Shown here: positions 1 to 10,410 of the stretch, piece by piece
How positions within the stretch are numbered: the stretch's first letter is position 1
Layout of the letters: every line of letters starts with the position of its first letter
From: Cellulomonas humilata
GTDB lineage: Bacteria; Actinomycetota; Actinomycetes; Actinomycetales; Cellulomonadaceae
Reading direction: 5' to 3'
Assembly: GCF_013359775.1 (NCBI RefSeq)
Contig: NZ_JABMCI010000067.1
Location: forward strand, 1 to 64,000
Length of the DNA stretch: 64,000 bases
The notes under the pieces: generated by a model
Database searches by the model: none
Seen by the model: the letters and a program-made list of their open reading frames with translations, nothing else
What the model was told of the DNA's origin: nothing
Made by a program: the position numbers and the translations under genes

Positions 1-11
1 AACTCGACAGC

Positions 12-128
12 GTTACGGCGGTCATAGCGAAGGGGAAACGCCCGGTCCCATTCCGAACCCGGAAGCTAAGCCCTTCAGCGCCGATGGTACTGCACTCGCC
101 AGGGTGTGGGAGAGTAGGACGCCGCCGG
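12..128 (+). rRNA. rrf: 5S ribosomal RNA
   Basis: The segment carries the conserved actinobacterial 5S core: an opening GTTACGGCGGTCATAGCG-like stretch, the CCGAACCCGGAAGCTAAG loop region, GCGCCGATGGTACTGC, and a closing GGGAGAGTAGGACGCCGCC. The two ends (GGCGGT near the start, ACGCCGCC at the end) pair to form helix I. Length of about 117 nt is normal. It should be the last gene of an rRNA operon whose 16S and 23S genes lie upstream of the window. Ends are set by pairing and may be off by one to three bases. Confidence 0.95.
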
Positions 129-136
129 ACATCATT

Positions 137-172
137 CAGAAAGAGCCACCCCTACGGGGGTGGCTCTTTCTG
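137..172 (+). terminator. rRNA operon terminator
   Basis: A perfect 16-bp stem (137-152 with 157-172) is closed by a TACG tetraloop. The descending arm ends in CTCTTTCTG, giving a short T-rich tail. It starts about 9 nt after the 5S RNA, where the intrinsic terminator of the rRNA operon is expected. Confidence 0.92.
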
Positions 173-231
173 TTTCCCGGGCGGCTTTCCTGTGCGGTCT
201 CGGGATCCCCTCGGGAGTGCGTCCGTGCAGG

Positions 232-547
232 TCAGAGGAGTGACTCGACCGTGTCGGCGAGCGTCTCGACCGGCAGTCGGCCGTCGAGGACGAGCGTGGC
301 GCCGCGCCGCAACAATGGTTCGACGGTGCTGACGTATTCCGTGATCTGCGCGCGTTCGGCCGCACTCCTTCCGTAGGGGTTGGTCGTCCGCGTGGCGACG
401 CGCGTGAGCAGGACGTCGAGCGGTGCGGTGAGCAGGACGACGTGCTCGAGGCGGTCGTAGAAATGCCTTTGGTTCTCCACCGCGCCCGAGATCACGACGT
501 GGTCGTGGGTGGCGAGCAGGTGCGCGACCCGGAGTTCGTCCCAGGTG
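232..547 (-). pseudogene. N-terminally truncated P-loop kinase/AAA-like gene remnant
   Basis: The minus-strand frame ending at 232 reads like the C-terminal part of a small actinobacterial AAA/shikimate-kinase-like protein. It has a GTWDELRVAHLL segment, VVISGAVENQRHFYDRLEHVVLL, the arginine-rich RVATRTTNPYG lid and a C-terminal RRGATLVLDGRLPVETL. Members of this family start with a Walker A P-loop about 60-70 residues earlier. Here that half is missing, because the frame runs directly into the hairpin at 552-589 that terminates glgB transcription. No start codon or RBS suits the remaining piece. It is best read as a deletion remnant, not an expressed gene. Family assignment is from remembered motifs; the truncation itself is visible. 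Confidence 0.6.
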
Positions 548-551
548 CCGT

Positions 552-589
552 CAGAAGGAGCCCGCACCCAGGGGTGCGGGCTCCTTCTG
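552..589. terminator. Strong hairpin terminator after glgB
   Basis: A 17-bp perfect inverted repeat (552-568 with 573-589) has a 4-nt loop and arms beginning CAGAAGGAG and ending CTCCTTCTG. It lies 19 bases past the glgB stop codon (minus strand). It also abuts the broken end of the kinase remnant, so the deletion that removed the kinase N-terminus ended at or beside this hairpin. Confidence 0.85.
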
Positions 590-608
590 TCGAGACGCCG
601 GGTCCGGG

Positions 609-2789
<2,181 letters not shown>

Positions 2790-2859
2790 GCCCCTACCCA
2801 ACCACCCGCAGGGGTTCCGCGCAGGACGGTCGCCCCGGTGACCTGCGTCTCAGGCACCG

Positions 2860-3714
2860 TCAGGCGTCGGCGGCCGGTGCTGTCGTCGTCGTACCGCGTG
2901 CGACCAGGCGGGGGAGGGGGGCCGTGTAGGAGCGGACGGTGCCGGAGGCGAGCAGGTTCAGGACGCAGTCGGCCACCTGGACCCCCATGGCGTGCACGTC
3001 CAGGCTCATGGCCGACAGGGCGGGGTGCGAGAGGCGGCAGAGGGCCGAGTCGTCCCACGCGAGCAGCGACAGCCGCTCGGGGACGGCGATGTCCATCTCG
3101 TGCGCGACGCCGAGTCCCGCGACGGCCATGACGTCGTTGTCGTAGATGATCGCCGACGGCGGCGTGCCCCGACCGAGCAGGACGCGGGTGGCGCGGGTGC
3201 CGGACTCCTCGCCGTAGTCGCCCTCGACCACCACGCCGTGCGCCCCGAGGCGTGCGCACTCGCCCATGAACGCGTCCGTGCGGGCCTGCGTGTGGGCCAG
3301 GTGGCGCGGGCCGCTGACGCGGGCCAGGCGACGGTGCCCGAGGCCGACGAGGTGGGTGACCGCGGTCCGCATCGCCTGGGCGTTGTCGATCCACACGTTG
3401 GCGAACGGAAGGTCGGGACGCGGTCCGCCGACGACGACGGTGGGGATGCCGAGCTCCGCCAGGACGTCGAGCCGCGCGTCCTCGAGCGCCACGTTGACCA
3501 CGACGACGCCGTCGACCAGCTTGCCCTCGCCCCAGCGTCGGTAGGTGCGGATCTCGGCGTCGTGGTCGGGCACGACGTGCAGGAGCAGCGACCGCCCCTC
3601 GACCGCGAGCGATTCCTCGATGCCACCGATGAGCTCCATGAAGAAGGGCTCGAAGCCGAGCATCCGGGCGGGCCGAGCCAGGACCAGGCCCACCGCGTCG
3701 AGACCATTCGCCAT
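2860..3714 (-). CDS. LacI/GalR-type sugar-sensing protein lacking the HTH domain
   Basis: About 284 residues that align with the periplasmic-binding-like sensor part of LacI/GalR repressors: DAVGLVLARP at the start, FFMELIGGIEESL, VVVGGPRPDLPFANVWIDN, HLVGLGHRRLARVSG, PPSAIIYDNDVMAVAGL and LSLLAWDDSALC. The roughly 60-residue N-terminal helix-turn-helix and most of the hinge helix are absent. Translation of the bases just upstream gives TAGTLAT, which resembles the family hinge (typically ARSLAT), so the domain seems lost by deletion at about 3735-3745. The frame can be extended to GTG 3777, but this adds no HTH and overlaps the mannosidase gene, whose stop is only 31 bp before the ATG at 3714. 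It could be a degenerating repressor or an HTH-less sugar sensor. The open frame is otherwise intact. Confidence 0.75.
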   Translation of the reverse strand: MANGLDAVGLVLARPARMLGFEPFFMELIGGIEESLAVEGRSLLLHVVPDHDAEIRTYRRWGEGKLVDGVVVVNVALEDARLDVLAELGIPTVVVGGPRPDLPFANVWIDNAQAMRTAVTHLVGLGHRRLARVSGPRHLAHTQARTDAFMGECARLGAHGVVVEGDYGEESGTRATRVLLGRGTPPSAIIYDNDVMAVAGLGVAHEMDIAVPERLSLLAWDDSALCRLSHPALSAMSLDVHAMGVQVADCVLNLLASGTVRSYTAPLPRLVARGTTTTAPAADA

Positions 3715-3745
3715 GGTCGCGAGCGTACCTGCGGTGGGCTCCCGG

Positions 3746-6262
3746 TCAGGCCGGCGACTGGGTGAGGTCACGCGCACCGAGCCGGGGCACCACCACGTCG
3801 TTCGCGGACCGCAGCACGGGTTCCCGGGTGAGCTCGGCGGGATCGAACCGGGCCCGCGTGCGCACGAGGAAGGACGCGGTGCCGCCCGCGGGGATGTCGA
3901 CCAGGGCGGTGTCGACGATCGCGTCGGGGTCGACGCGGTCGACGAGCAGCGTGACGTCCCGCGCGAGCGAGGTGGCCGTGACGTCGACCCGGTAGCCGTC
4001 CTGGACCGGCGTCACCGACGCGCGCAGCGGAGCCGGGTCGAGGGCCAGGTCGACGTCCTCGACCCACGTGTGGACCGCCTGGAGCGAGCCGAGCCGGACG
4101 ACGAGCACCTCGTGCGCCGGGTCGTCGGGGGTCGCGACCGTCGTCGGCAGGGCGAACTGCCCCACCGACCACGCACCGACGGCGAGCGCGAGGTCCTCCT
4201 CCGCCAGCACGGTGCCGTCGAGACGCTGGCGGGACAGCCGGACGACGCCTTGCCAGATGACGGGGGTCTCGTTGACGACCGCCAGGACCTCGCGGCCCTC
4301 GCGCGGCTGCACGGTCAGCAGGCGGGTGGCGTACGCCGACCGCAGGGCGTACCAGAGGGGCTTGCGGCGCTCGTCGCCGTCGATCGCGGACCACGAGGTC
4401 ACCGGCCAGCAGTCGTTGAGCTGCCAGACGATCGCGCCCGCGGTCCGGGGCCACCAGGAGCGGTAGTGCTCGATGGCGAACTGCACGGCGCGCGCCTGGT
4501 TGAGCTGGGTGGCCCAGTGCCAGTCGGCGAAGTCGTCGGGCACGCCCAGGTGCGGCTCCAGGCCGCGGTCGAGCTTGCCGTTGCCGTCCTCCGCCTTCTG
4601 GTGCAGCAGGAAGGCCGGGTCGTCCTTGGTCAGCGGGCCTCCGTCGACCGCGTGCACGGCGCGGGTCAGGGTGGCCCACGTGGGCGGTCCCTGGAACCCG
4701 AACTCCGAGCAGAAGCGCGGGACCTCGTCGCCGTAGACGCGGTAGTCGACGCGGTTCCACACCTCCCACTGGTGGTGCGTGCCGTGGTCGGGGTCGTTGG
4801 GGTGCACGTCCTCGAGGGCGAAGCCGGGGGAGTACGGGCTGCCGTCGGCGTAGGGCCGGGTGGGGTCGAGCTCGGCGACGACGTCCTTGAGCAGCTCGGT
4901 GGCGTAGCGGAACCCCCAGGTGCGCCCGTCGAGCGCCTCCTGCCAGTTCCAGTCCATGAACCCCCAGAGGTTCTCGTTGCCCCCGTTCCAGAGCACGAGG
5001 GACGGGTGCGGGGTCAGGCGGGCGACGTTCTCGCGGGCCTCCGCCTCGAGCTCGTCCCAGAGCGGCTGCTCCTCCGGGTAGGCCGCGCAGGCGAGCAGGA
5101 AGTCCTGCCACACCAGCAGCCCGCGTTCGTCGCAGAGCTCGTAGAAGTCCTCGGACTCGTAGATCCCGCCGCCCCAGATGCGCAGCAGGTTGAGGTTGGC
5201 GTCGACCGCCTGGTCGAGCCGGTGCGCCAGGCGCTCGCGGGTGATCCGGGTGAGCAGGTGGTCGTCGGGGATCCAGTTGGCGCCCTTGACGAAGATCGGG
5301 CGGCCGTTGATCCGGAACGTGAAGGCGGTGCCGTCCTCGTCCGCGCTGGTGTCCAGCTCCACCGTGCGGAAGCCGATCCGCCGGGTCCACGTGTCCAGGG
5401 GCTCCTCGGAGGCCGGGCCGGCGAGGGCGACGACGAGCTCCGCCAGCGGCTGGGCGCCGTGGCCGACCGGCCACCACAGCGGCGCGTGCGGGACCTCGAG
5501 CGCGACGACCGCGGCGCTGCGCGTGCCCGGCACGGTGACGGTGACGTCCGCGCCGGCGACGTGCGCGCGCACGGTCAGCGGCCTGTCGCCGCCGGGCAGC
5601 CCGGAGCGCTCGACGTCGACGTGCACCTGGACGTGACCGGTGCCTGCGGCGTCGACCGTGACGAGCGGGCGGACGGCCGCGAGGCGTGCGTGGGTCCAGC
5701 GCTCGACGCGGACCGGTCGCCACAGGCCCGCGGTCTGGAGGTCCGGTCCCCAGTCCCAGCCGAACGAGCAGGCCATCTTGCGGACCATGTTGAACGGCTG
5801 GTCGTACGCGAGCGGGCGGGCACCGAGGCGTGCTGCCTCCGCCTCGGCGTGCACGAGGGCCGACGAGAGCGCGACGGTGAGCCGCTGGGTGGTGGGCCGG
5901 AGCCGGGTTCGGACGTCGAACCGGTAGGAGCGGTGCTGGTTGGCGGTGCGACCGATCACGTGTCCGTCGAACGCGACGGTGGCGACGGTGTCGATGCCGT
6001 CGAACACGAGGTCGACGCGCTCGTCGGGTGCGGCCGGGGCGAGGTCCAGGTCGCGCTCGTACGCCCAGTCCGTGCGGCGCATCCAGGCGAGCTCCTCCTC
6101 GTGGCGGTCCAGGTACGGGTCGGGGATCAGCCCCGCCTCGAGCAGCGCGGTGTGGCTGGTGCCCGGCACGCGGGCGCGGACGCGGCGGCCGACGAGATCG
6201 GCGGGGACGGGGCCGGCGACGGCGGTCAGCGTCCAGCCGTCGTAGAGGTCCTGGGTGTGCAT
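3746..6262 (-). CDS. Beta-mannosidase, glycoside hydrolase family 2
   Basis: Hydrolyses terminal beta-mannosyl residues of manno-oligosaccharides (EC 3.2.1.25). The protein is about 838 residues and has no signal peptide, so it acts in the cytosol on imported oligosaccharides. GH2 architecture is visible: a jelly-roll N-domain with the W(A/E)Y and DGIDTVATVAFDG segments, an Ig-like domain, then a TIM barrel containing KGANWIPDD, LRIWGGGIYE, the acid/base Glu430 in LWNGGNENLW and the nucleophile Glu520 in CSEFGFQG. ATG 6262 was chosen over upstream starts because it has AGGAG seven bases before it and begins at the conserved DLYDGWTL. The leader of about 100 nt is driven by the promoter/operator at 6371-6401. 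The divergent neighbour is alpha-galactosidase, which fits galactomannan breakdown. Confidence 0.93.
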   Translation of the reverse strand: MHTQDLYDGWTLTAVAGPVPADLVGRRVRARVPGTSHTALLEAGLIPDPYLDRHEEELAWMRRTDWAYERDLDLAPAAPDERVDLVFDGIDTVATVAFDGHVIGRTANQHRSYRFDVRTRLRPTTQRLTVALSSALVHAEAEAARLGARPLAYDQPFNMVRKMACSFGWDWGPDLQTAGLWRPVRVERWTHARLAAVRPLVTVDAAGTGHVQVHVDVERSGLPGGDRPLTVRAHVAGADVTVTVPGTRSAAVVALEVPHAPLWWPVGHGAQPLAELVVALAGPASEEPLDTWTRRIGFRTVELDTSADEDGTAFTFRINGRPIFVKGANWIPDDHLLTRITRERLAHRLDQAVDANLNLLRIWGGGIYESEDFYELCDERGLLVWQDFLLACAAYPEEQPLWDELEAEARENVARLTPHPSLVLWNGGNENLWGFMDWNWQEALDGRTWGFRYATELLKDVVAELDPTRPYADGSPYSPGFALEDVHPNDPDHGTHHQWEVWNRVDYRVYGDEVPRFCSEFGFQGPPTWATLTRAVHAVDGGPLTKDDPAFLLHQKAEDGNGKLDRGLEPHLGVPDDFADWHWATQLNQARAVQFAIEHYRSWWPRTAGAIVWQLNDCWPVTSWSAIDGDERRKPLWYALRSAYATRLLTVQPREGREVLAVVNETPVIWQGVVRLSRQRLDGTVLAEEDLALAVGAWSVGQFALPTTVATPDDPAHEVLVVRLGSLQAVHTWVEDVDLALDPAPLRASVTPVQDGYRVDVTATSLARDVTLLVDRVDPDAIVDTALVDIPAGGTASFLVRTRARFDPAELTREPVLRSANDVVVPRLGARDLTQSPA

Positions 6263-6370
6263 CGTCGAGCTCCTGGGTCCGGGGGTCCGGCGCGTGTCCG
6301 CCGCATCCTCGCGACGCACGTCGTCGGCTCCCCACGCGAGGGGCCGATCGTCTGGCAAGTACCCTGGACC

Positions 6371-6401
6371 CATTCTTAGACAACTGAATAAAGTAAGTCA
6401 A
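6371..6401 (-). promoter_or_regulatory. Promoter with probable ROK operator (mannosidase/alpha-galactosidase)
   Basis: This 31-bp element matches 28 of 31 bases of the one at 11837-11867. On the minus strand it contains a -35 TTGACT, a 17-bp spacer and a TAAGAAT -10 region reading into the mannosidase gene. The spacer starts TACTTTATTC and is conserved between both copies, beyond what a promoter needs, so it probably holds the binding site of the ROK repressor encoded at 11948. Ends CTTA...TAAG form a partial inverted repeat. A separate TAGCGT -10 at 6411-6416, six bases before the GTG at 6423, probably drives leaderless alpha-galactosidase mRNA in the opposite direction. Confidence 0.75.
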
Positions 6402-6422
6402 TGACGCAGGTAGCGTGGCGCC

Positions 6423-8570
6423 GTGAGCGACGACACCACACGCACCGTGCCCGCCGACCTGATCCACCTGCGCGCCTCGGGCGTGAGCGTGGTGGTGGAC
6501 CTGACCGGCGGCACCCTGCCGCGGGTCCTGCACTGGGGGAGCGACCTCGGTGACCTCGACGCCGCCGCGCTGGACGCCGCGCGCAGTGCCTGGCGACCGG
6601 TGCCGCACGGGTTCCCCGTCGACGGCGAGGTCGAGATCGCGGTGCTGCCGCAGGAGTCGGCCGGCTTCCTGGGCACCCCCGGTCTGGTCGGGAGCCGGGC
6701 GGGGCAGGACTTCTCGACGCAGTTCGCGGTCCGCACGCACGACGTCGCGACGACCGACGACGGCACGCAGCGACTGACCGTGCACGCGGTCGACGACGCC
6801 GCCCGCCTGGCCCTCACGCTGGTGCTCGAGCTGACCGCGCACGGCCTGGTCCGCCAGCACGCGGTGCTGACCAACGACGCGGACGACGTCTACGGGCTCG
6901 ACGGGCTCCTGCTGACGCTTCCGGTGCCCGCCGTGGCCACCGAGCTGCTCGACTTCTCCGGCCGTTGGGCACGGGAGCGCAGCCCGCAGCGCACCGCGTT
7001 CACGCACGGCACCCGCCTGCGCGAGAACCGGCGCGGACGTACCGGGTACGACTCGGCGTTCGTGCTGGTGGCCGGCACCCCCGGGTTCGCGAACCGCACG
7101 GGTGAGGTCTGGGGCCTGCACACCGCGTGGTCCGGCAACCACCGGTCGCTGGCCGAGCGCAGCCACTACCACTCCGGTCTGCTCGGCGGCGGCGAGCTGC
7201 TCGGGTCCGGGGAGGTCCGGCTGGGTCGCGGGGAGTCGTACACCAGCCCCTGGGTCTACGGGTCGTGGGGGGTCGGGCTCGACGCGTTGGCGGGCCGGTT
7301 CCACGCCTGGATGCGCGCGCGCCCGCAGCACCCGCGCTCGCCGCGGCCGGTCACGCTCAACACCTGGGAGGCGGTCTACTTCCAGCACGACCTCGGCCGG
7401 CTGACCGCGCTCGCGGACGCCGCGGCCGCCGTGGGCGCGGAGCGGTTCGTGCTGGACGACGGCTGGTTCGGCGACCGGCGCGACGACACCCGAGCCCTGG
7501 GCGACTGGTACGTGTCGGCGGACGTGTGGCCGCAGGGTCTGCACCCGCTGGTCGAGCACGTCACCGGGCTCGGGCTCCAGTTCGGCCTCTGGGTGGAGCC
7601 CGAGATGGTCAACCCCGACTCCGACCTGGCCCGCGCGCACCCCGACTGGATGCTGCGCGTGCCGTCGCGGCTGCCCCGGGAGGCGCGGCACCAGCAGGTG
7701 CTCGACCTGGCCGTCCCCGAGGCCTTCGCGCACATCCTCGAGCGGCTCGACGCGCTGCTCACCGAGTACCCGATCGGGTACCTGAAGTGGGACCACAACC
7801 GCGACCTGGTCGACGCGGGCCACGGGGGAGCACCCGGCGTGCACGGGCAGACCGTGGCGATCTACCGGCTGCTCGACGAGCTGCGGGCGCTGCACCCGGG
7901 CGTCGAGATCGAGTCCTGCTCGTCCGGCGGCGCGCGCGTGGACCTCGAGGTCCTCCAGCGGACCGACCGCGTCTGGGCCAGCGACTGCATCGACGCGCTC
8001 GAGCGGCAGCAGATCCAGCGCTGGACCAACCTGCTGATCCCGCTGGAGCTGATCGGCGCGCACATCGGGTCCGGCCACGCGCACAGCACCGGCCGGCGCC
8101 ACGAGCTGCCGTTCCGGGCGGCGACGGCGCTGTTCGGGCACCTCGGGATCGAGTGGGACCTGAAGGAGGCCGACGACGCCGAGCGCGCCGACCTGGTGTC
8201 GTGGATCGCGCTCTACAAGGCCGTGCGGCAGCTGCTGCACTCGGGGACGTCCGTGCACGCGGACGTCGTCGACCCGGTGCTGGCGGTGCACGGGGTGGTC
8301 GCGCGGGACCGCGCGGACGCGCTGTACGCGGTCGCCATGACGGGTCGGTCGACGAACACCGCCCTGCCGCGCGTGACGCTCCCGGGCCTCGACCCGGACG
8401 CGCTGTACGACGTGCGCCCGCAGGCGCCGGGTGACGCGGTCGACCACGCGCCTGCGTGGTGGTCCCCCGAGGGCGTGCGGCTGCCCGGACGGCTGCTGTC
8501 CGGGGTGGGCCTCGAGGCGCCCCTCCAGCTGCCGGAGCGCATCGCGCTGGTGCGGGCGACGCGCGTGTGA
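6423..8570 (+). CDS. Alpha-galactosidase, glycoside hydrolase family 36
   Basis: Releases terminal alpha-1,6-galactose from galactomanno-oligosaccharides or the raffinose series (EC 3.2.1.22). About 715 residues, full GH36 length, no signal peptide. Domains: N-terminal beta-sandwich (about 1-320), central barrel (about 325-630) with LNTWEAVYF, FVLDDGWFG, LQFGLWVEPEMVNPDS and the nucleophile Asp457 in KWDHNRD, the acid/base Asp521 in RVWASDC after the SCSSGGARVDL loop, then a C-terminal beta domain. GTG 6423 has no clear RBS but lies six bases after a TAGCGT -10 box, so a leaderless start is likely. Divergent from beta-mannosidase and sharing its control region, it would remove galactose side chains before mannosidase action. 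Confidence 0.94.
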   Translation: MSDDTTRTVPADLIHLRASGVSVVVDLTGGTLPRVLHWGSDLGDLDAAALDAARSAWRPVPHGFPVDGEVEIAVLPQESAGFLGTPGLVGSRAGQDFSTQFAVRTHDVATTDDGTQRLTVHAVDDAARLALTLVLELTAHGLVRQHAVLTNDADDVYGLDGLLLTLPVPAVATELLDFSGRWARERSPQRTAFTHGTRLRENRRGRTGYDSAFVLVAGTPGFANRTGEVWGLHTAWSGNHRSLAERSHYHSGLLGGGELLGSGEVRLGRGESYTSPWVYGSWGVGLDALAGRFHAWMRARPQHPRSPRPVTLNTWEAVYFQHDLGRLTALADAAAAVGAERFVLDDGWFGDRRDDTRALGDWYVSADVWPQGLHPLVEHVTGLGLQFGLWVEPEMVNPDSDLARAHPDWMLRVPSRLPREARHQQVLDLAVPEAFAHILERLDALLTEYPIGYLKWDHNRDLVDAGHGGAPGVHGQTVAIYRLLDELRALHPGVEIESCSSGGARVDLEVLQRTDRVWASDCIDALERQQIQRWTNLLIPLELIGAHIGSGHAHSTGRRHELPFRAATALFGHLGIEWDLKEADDAERADLVSWIALYKAVRQLLHSGTSVHADVVDPVLAVHGVVARDRADALYAVAMTGRSTNTALPRVTLPGLDPDALYDVRPQAPGDAVDHAPAWWSPEGVRLPGRLLSGVGLEAPLQLPERIALVRATRV

Positions 8571-8574
8571 CGCA

Positions 8575-8606
8575 CGACGGGGCGGCCGGGACCGGCCGCC
8601 CCGTCG
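8575..8606. terminator. Bidirectional terminator between convergent genes
   Basis: A GC-rich perfect inverted repeat (8575-8588 with 8593-8606, loop of 4) fills the 37-bp gap between the stop of alpha-galactosidase and the stop of the opposing ABC permease gene. It can serve both directions. Confidence 0.8.
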
Positions 8607-8607
8607 G

Positions 8608-9432
8608 CTACTTCGTCGCGCCCGAGGTGAACCCGTTGTAGATGTACCGCTGGAGGAACAGGAAGAGCAGCAGGATCGGGATGATCGTGATGACCACGCA
8701 CGCGCAGATGGCTTCCCACTGCGAGCCGTACGGCCCCTTGAACGCGAAGAGTGCCGTGGAGACCGGGAGCGTGTCCGGGTCGTTCAGGTAGAGGTACGGC
8801 AGGTAGAACTCGTTGTAGATGCCGATGCCCTTGATGATCACCACGGTGGCGATCGCCGGCTTGAGGTTGGGCAGGATGATCTGGAAGAAGATCCGCAGGT
8901 GGCCCGCGCCCTCGATCATCGCGGCCTCGTCCAGCGAGCGCGGGATGCTGCGCATGAACTGCACGAAGATGTAGATCGAGACGATGTCCGTCCCCATGAA
9001 GAGCAGGATCAGCGCCCACCGCGACCCGTAGAGCCCCAGGCCGTTGATGATCTGGAACGTGGCCACCTGCGTGGTGACGCCGGGGACCAGTGTGGCCAGC
9101 AGGAACAGGATGAGGACCGTGCTGCGGCCCCGGAACCGGAACCGGTCGAGCGCGTACGCCGTCCCGGCGCCGATGAAGATGGTGCCGATGATGGCGGCGA
9201 CGAAGATCAGCGCCGTGTTGAAGAACGCCAGCGCCATGCCGCCCCGCGTGAACGCGAGCGCGTAGTTGTCGAAGTTGAGCCAGTTCTCGGGCGGCTGGAA
9301 CGGGTTCGTCGAGAGGAACTCCTGGTTCGTCTTGAACGACCCGAACAGGATCAGCCCGAGCGGCAGGAGCGTGGCGATCGAGGCGATGACGAGCGTGACG
9401 TACTTGGTCGTCCCGGCGGCGAAGGTCTTCAC
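8608..9432 (-). CDS. Sugar ABC transporter permease, MalG type (CUT1)
   Basis: One of two inner-membrane channel subunits of a CUT1-family carbohydrate importer. About 274 residues with six predicted membrane segments, for example in VTLVIASIATLLPLGLILFGSF near the start and the last one around IPILLLFLFLQRYI. The EAA loop that docks the ATPase is visible in SLDEAAMIEGAGHLRIFFQIILPNLKPA. GTG 9432 overlaps the stop of the MalF-type gene by four bases (GTGA), showing translational coupling. No ATPase gene is linked, so the system probably uses a shared MsiK-type ATPase elsewhere, as is common for actinobacterial CUT1 importers. Confidence 0.93.
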   Translation of the reverse strand: MKTFAAGTTKYVTLVIASIATLLPLGLILFGSFKTNQEFLSTNPFQPPENWLNFDNYALAFTRGGMALAFFNTALIFVAAIIGTIFIGAGTAYALDRFRFRGRSTVLILFLLATLVPGVTTQVATFQIINGLGLYGSRWALILLFMGTDIVSIYIFVQFMRSIPRSLDEAAMIEGAGHLRIFFQIILPNLKPAIATVVIIKGIGIYNEFYLPYLYLNDPDTLPVSTALFAFKGPYGSQWEAICACVVITIIPILLLFLFLQRYIYNGFTSGATK

Positions 9433-10403
9433 GTGAGGTCCACCTCCTCCTCGGGGACGAGCTTGCGCTGGAGCCAGGTGACCAGCAGGACGAACAGCAG
9501 CAGCACGACGGCCATCGCGGACGCGAGCCCGACCATGTTGCGCTGGAAGGCCATCCACACGGTCCGGATGACGAACGTCTCCGTCCCGTTGGCGCCGTTG
9601 GTCATGACGAACGGGATCTCGAAGACCGACAGCGAGCCGGAGATGCCGAGGATGAAGGCCAGGCCGACGATGGGCCGGATCGACGGCAGGATGATCGACC
9701 AGAACTCGTGCCAGCGGTTGGCGCCGTCGAGGGCGGCCGCCTCGTAGATCTCCGAGTTGATGGACTGGATCGCGCCCAGGAACATCACGAACGTCAGACC
9801 CGTGTACCGCCAGACGGAGACGGCGGCGAGCGAGTAGTTGGCGACGTCCGGGTCACCCGTCCACTGGTGGATGAGGCTCTCGAGACCGGTGTTCAGCAGC
9901 ACCGTGTCGAGGCCGCCGCCCGGCTTGAGGAAGTTGAGGAAGATCAGGCCGATGGCGACGCCGTTGATGAGGTACGGGAAGAACAGGATGCCCTTCCACA
10001 TGTTCTTGAAGCGGACCTTGAACGACAGGATCGTCGCGAAGTACAGGGCGAGCGCCATCTGCACGAGCGAGCCGACGATGTAGAACAGCGAGACGTAGAA
10101 GACCCGCAGGTTGTCCGGGTCGGTGAAGACCTCCACGTAGTTGTCGAGGCCGATGAAGTTCTTGGTCTTGTCCAGCCCGTCCCAGTCGGTGACCGAGTAC
10201 CAGAACATGTTGATCACGGGCGTGTACGTCAGGAGCAGCAGCAGCCCGATCGGGACGAGCAGGAACAGGTAGGGCGTGAGCCGGCGGTACCACGCGGAGC
10301 GGGAGCCCGCCCCACCCGGAACCTTCCGGGTGGGGCGCGCCAGGTCCGGCTCCGCCGCGTTCGCGGCGACCTGGCCGGTGACGCTGGAGGATGCGGTGGT
10401 CAT
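9429..10403 (-). CDS. Sugar ABC transporter permease, MalF type (CUT1)
   Basis: Partner channel subunit of the importer. About 324 residues: a cytosolic N-terminal tail of about 40 residues, then six membrane segments beginning LTPYLFLLVPIGLLLLLTYTP. The EAA motif lies in NSEIYEAAALDGANRWHEFWSIILPSIRP. ATG 10403 is eight bases after the stop of the binding-protein gene. The order binding protein, MalF-type, MalG-type is usual for CUT1 operons. Substrate is inferred from the linked mannosidase and alpha-galactosidase, not from the protein itself. Confidence 0.93.
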   Translation of the reverse strand: MTTASSSVTGQVAANAAEPDLARPTRKVPGGAGSRSAWYRRLTPYLFLLVPIGLLLLLTYTPVINMFWYSVTDWDGLDKTKNFIGLDNYVEVFTDPDNLRVFYVSLFYIVGSLVQMALALYFATILSFKVRFKNMWKGILFFPYLINGVAIGLIFLNFLKPGGGLDTVLLNTGLESLIHQWTGDPDVANYSLAAVSVWRYTGLTFVMFLGAIQSINSEIYEAAALDGANRWHEFWSIILPSIRPIVGLAFILGISGSLSVFEIPFVMTNGANGTETFVIRTVWMAFQRNMVGLASAMAVVLLLFVLLVTWLQRKLVPEEEVDLT

Positions 10404-10410
10404 GGTGTCC

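Noticed and set aside
3768..8447. Very long open frame (about 1559 codons) running opposite alpha-galactosidase and across the mannosidase gene
   Set aside because: It is the mirror frame of two clear GH genes in high-GC DNA. Its translation is Arg/Pro/Ala/Gly-rich with no domain, and it crosses the promoter region.
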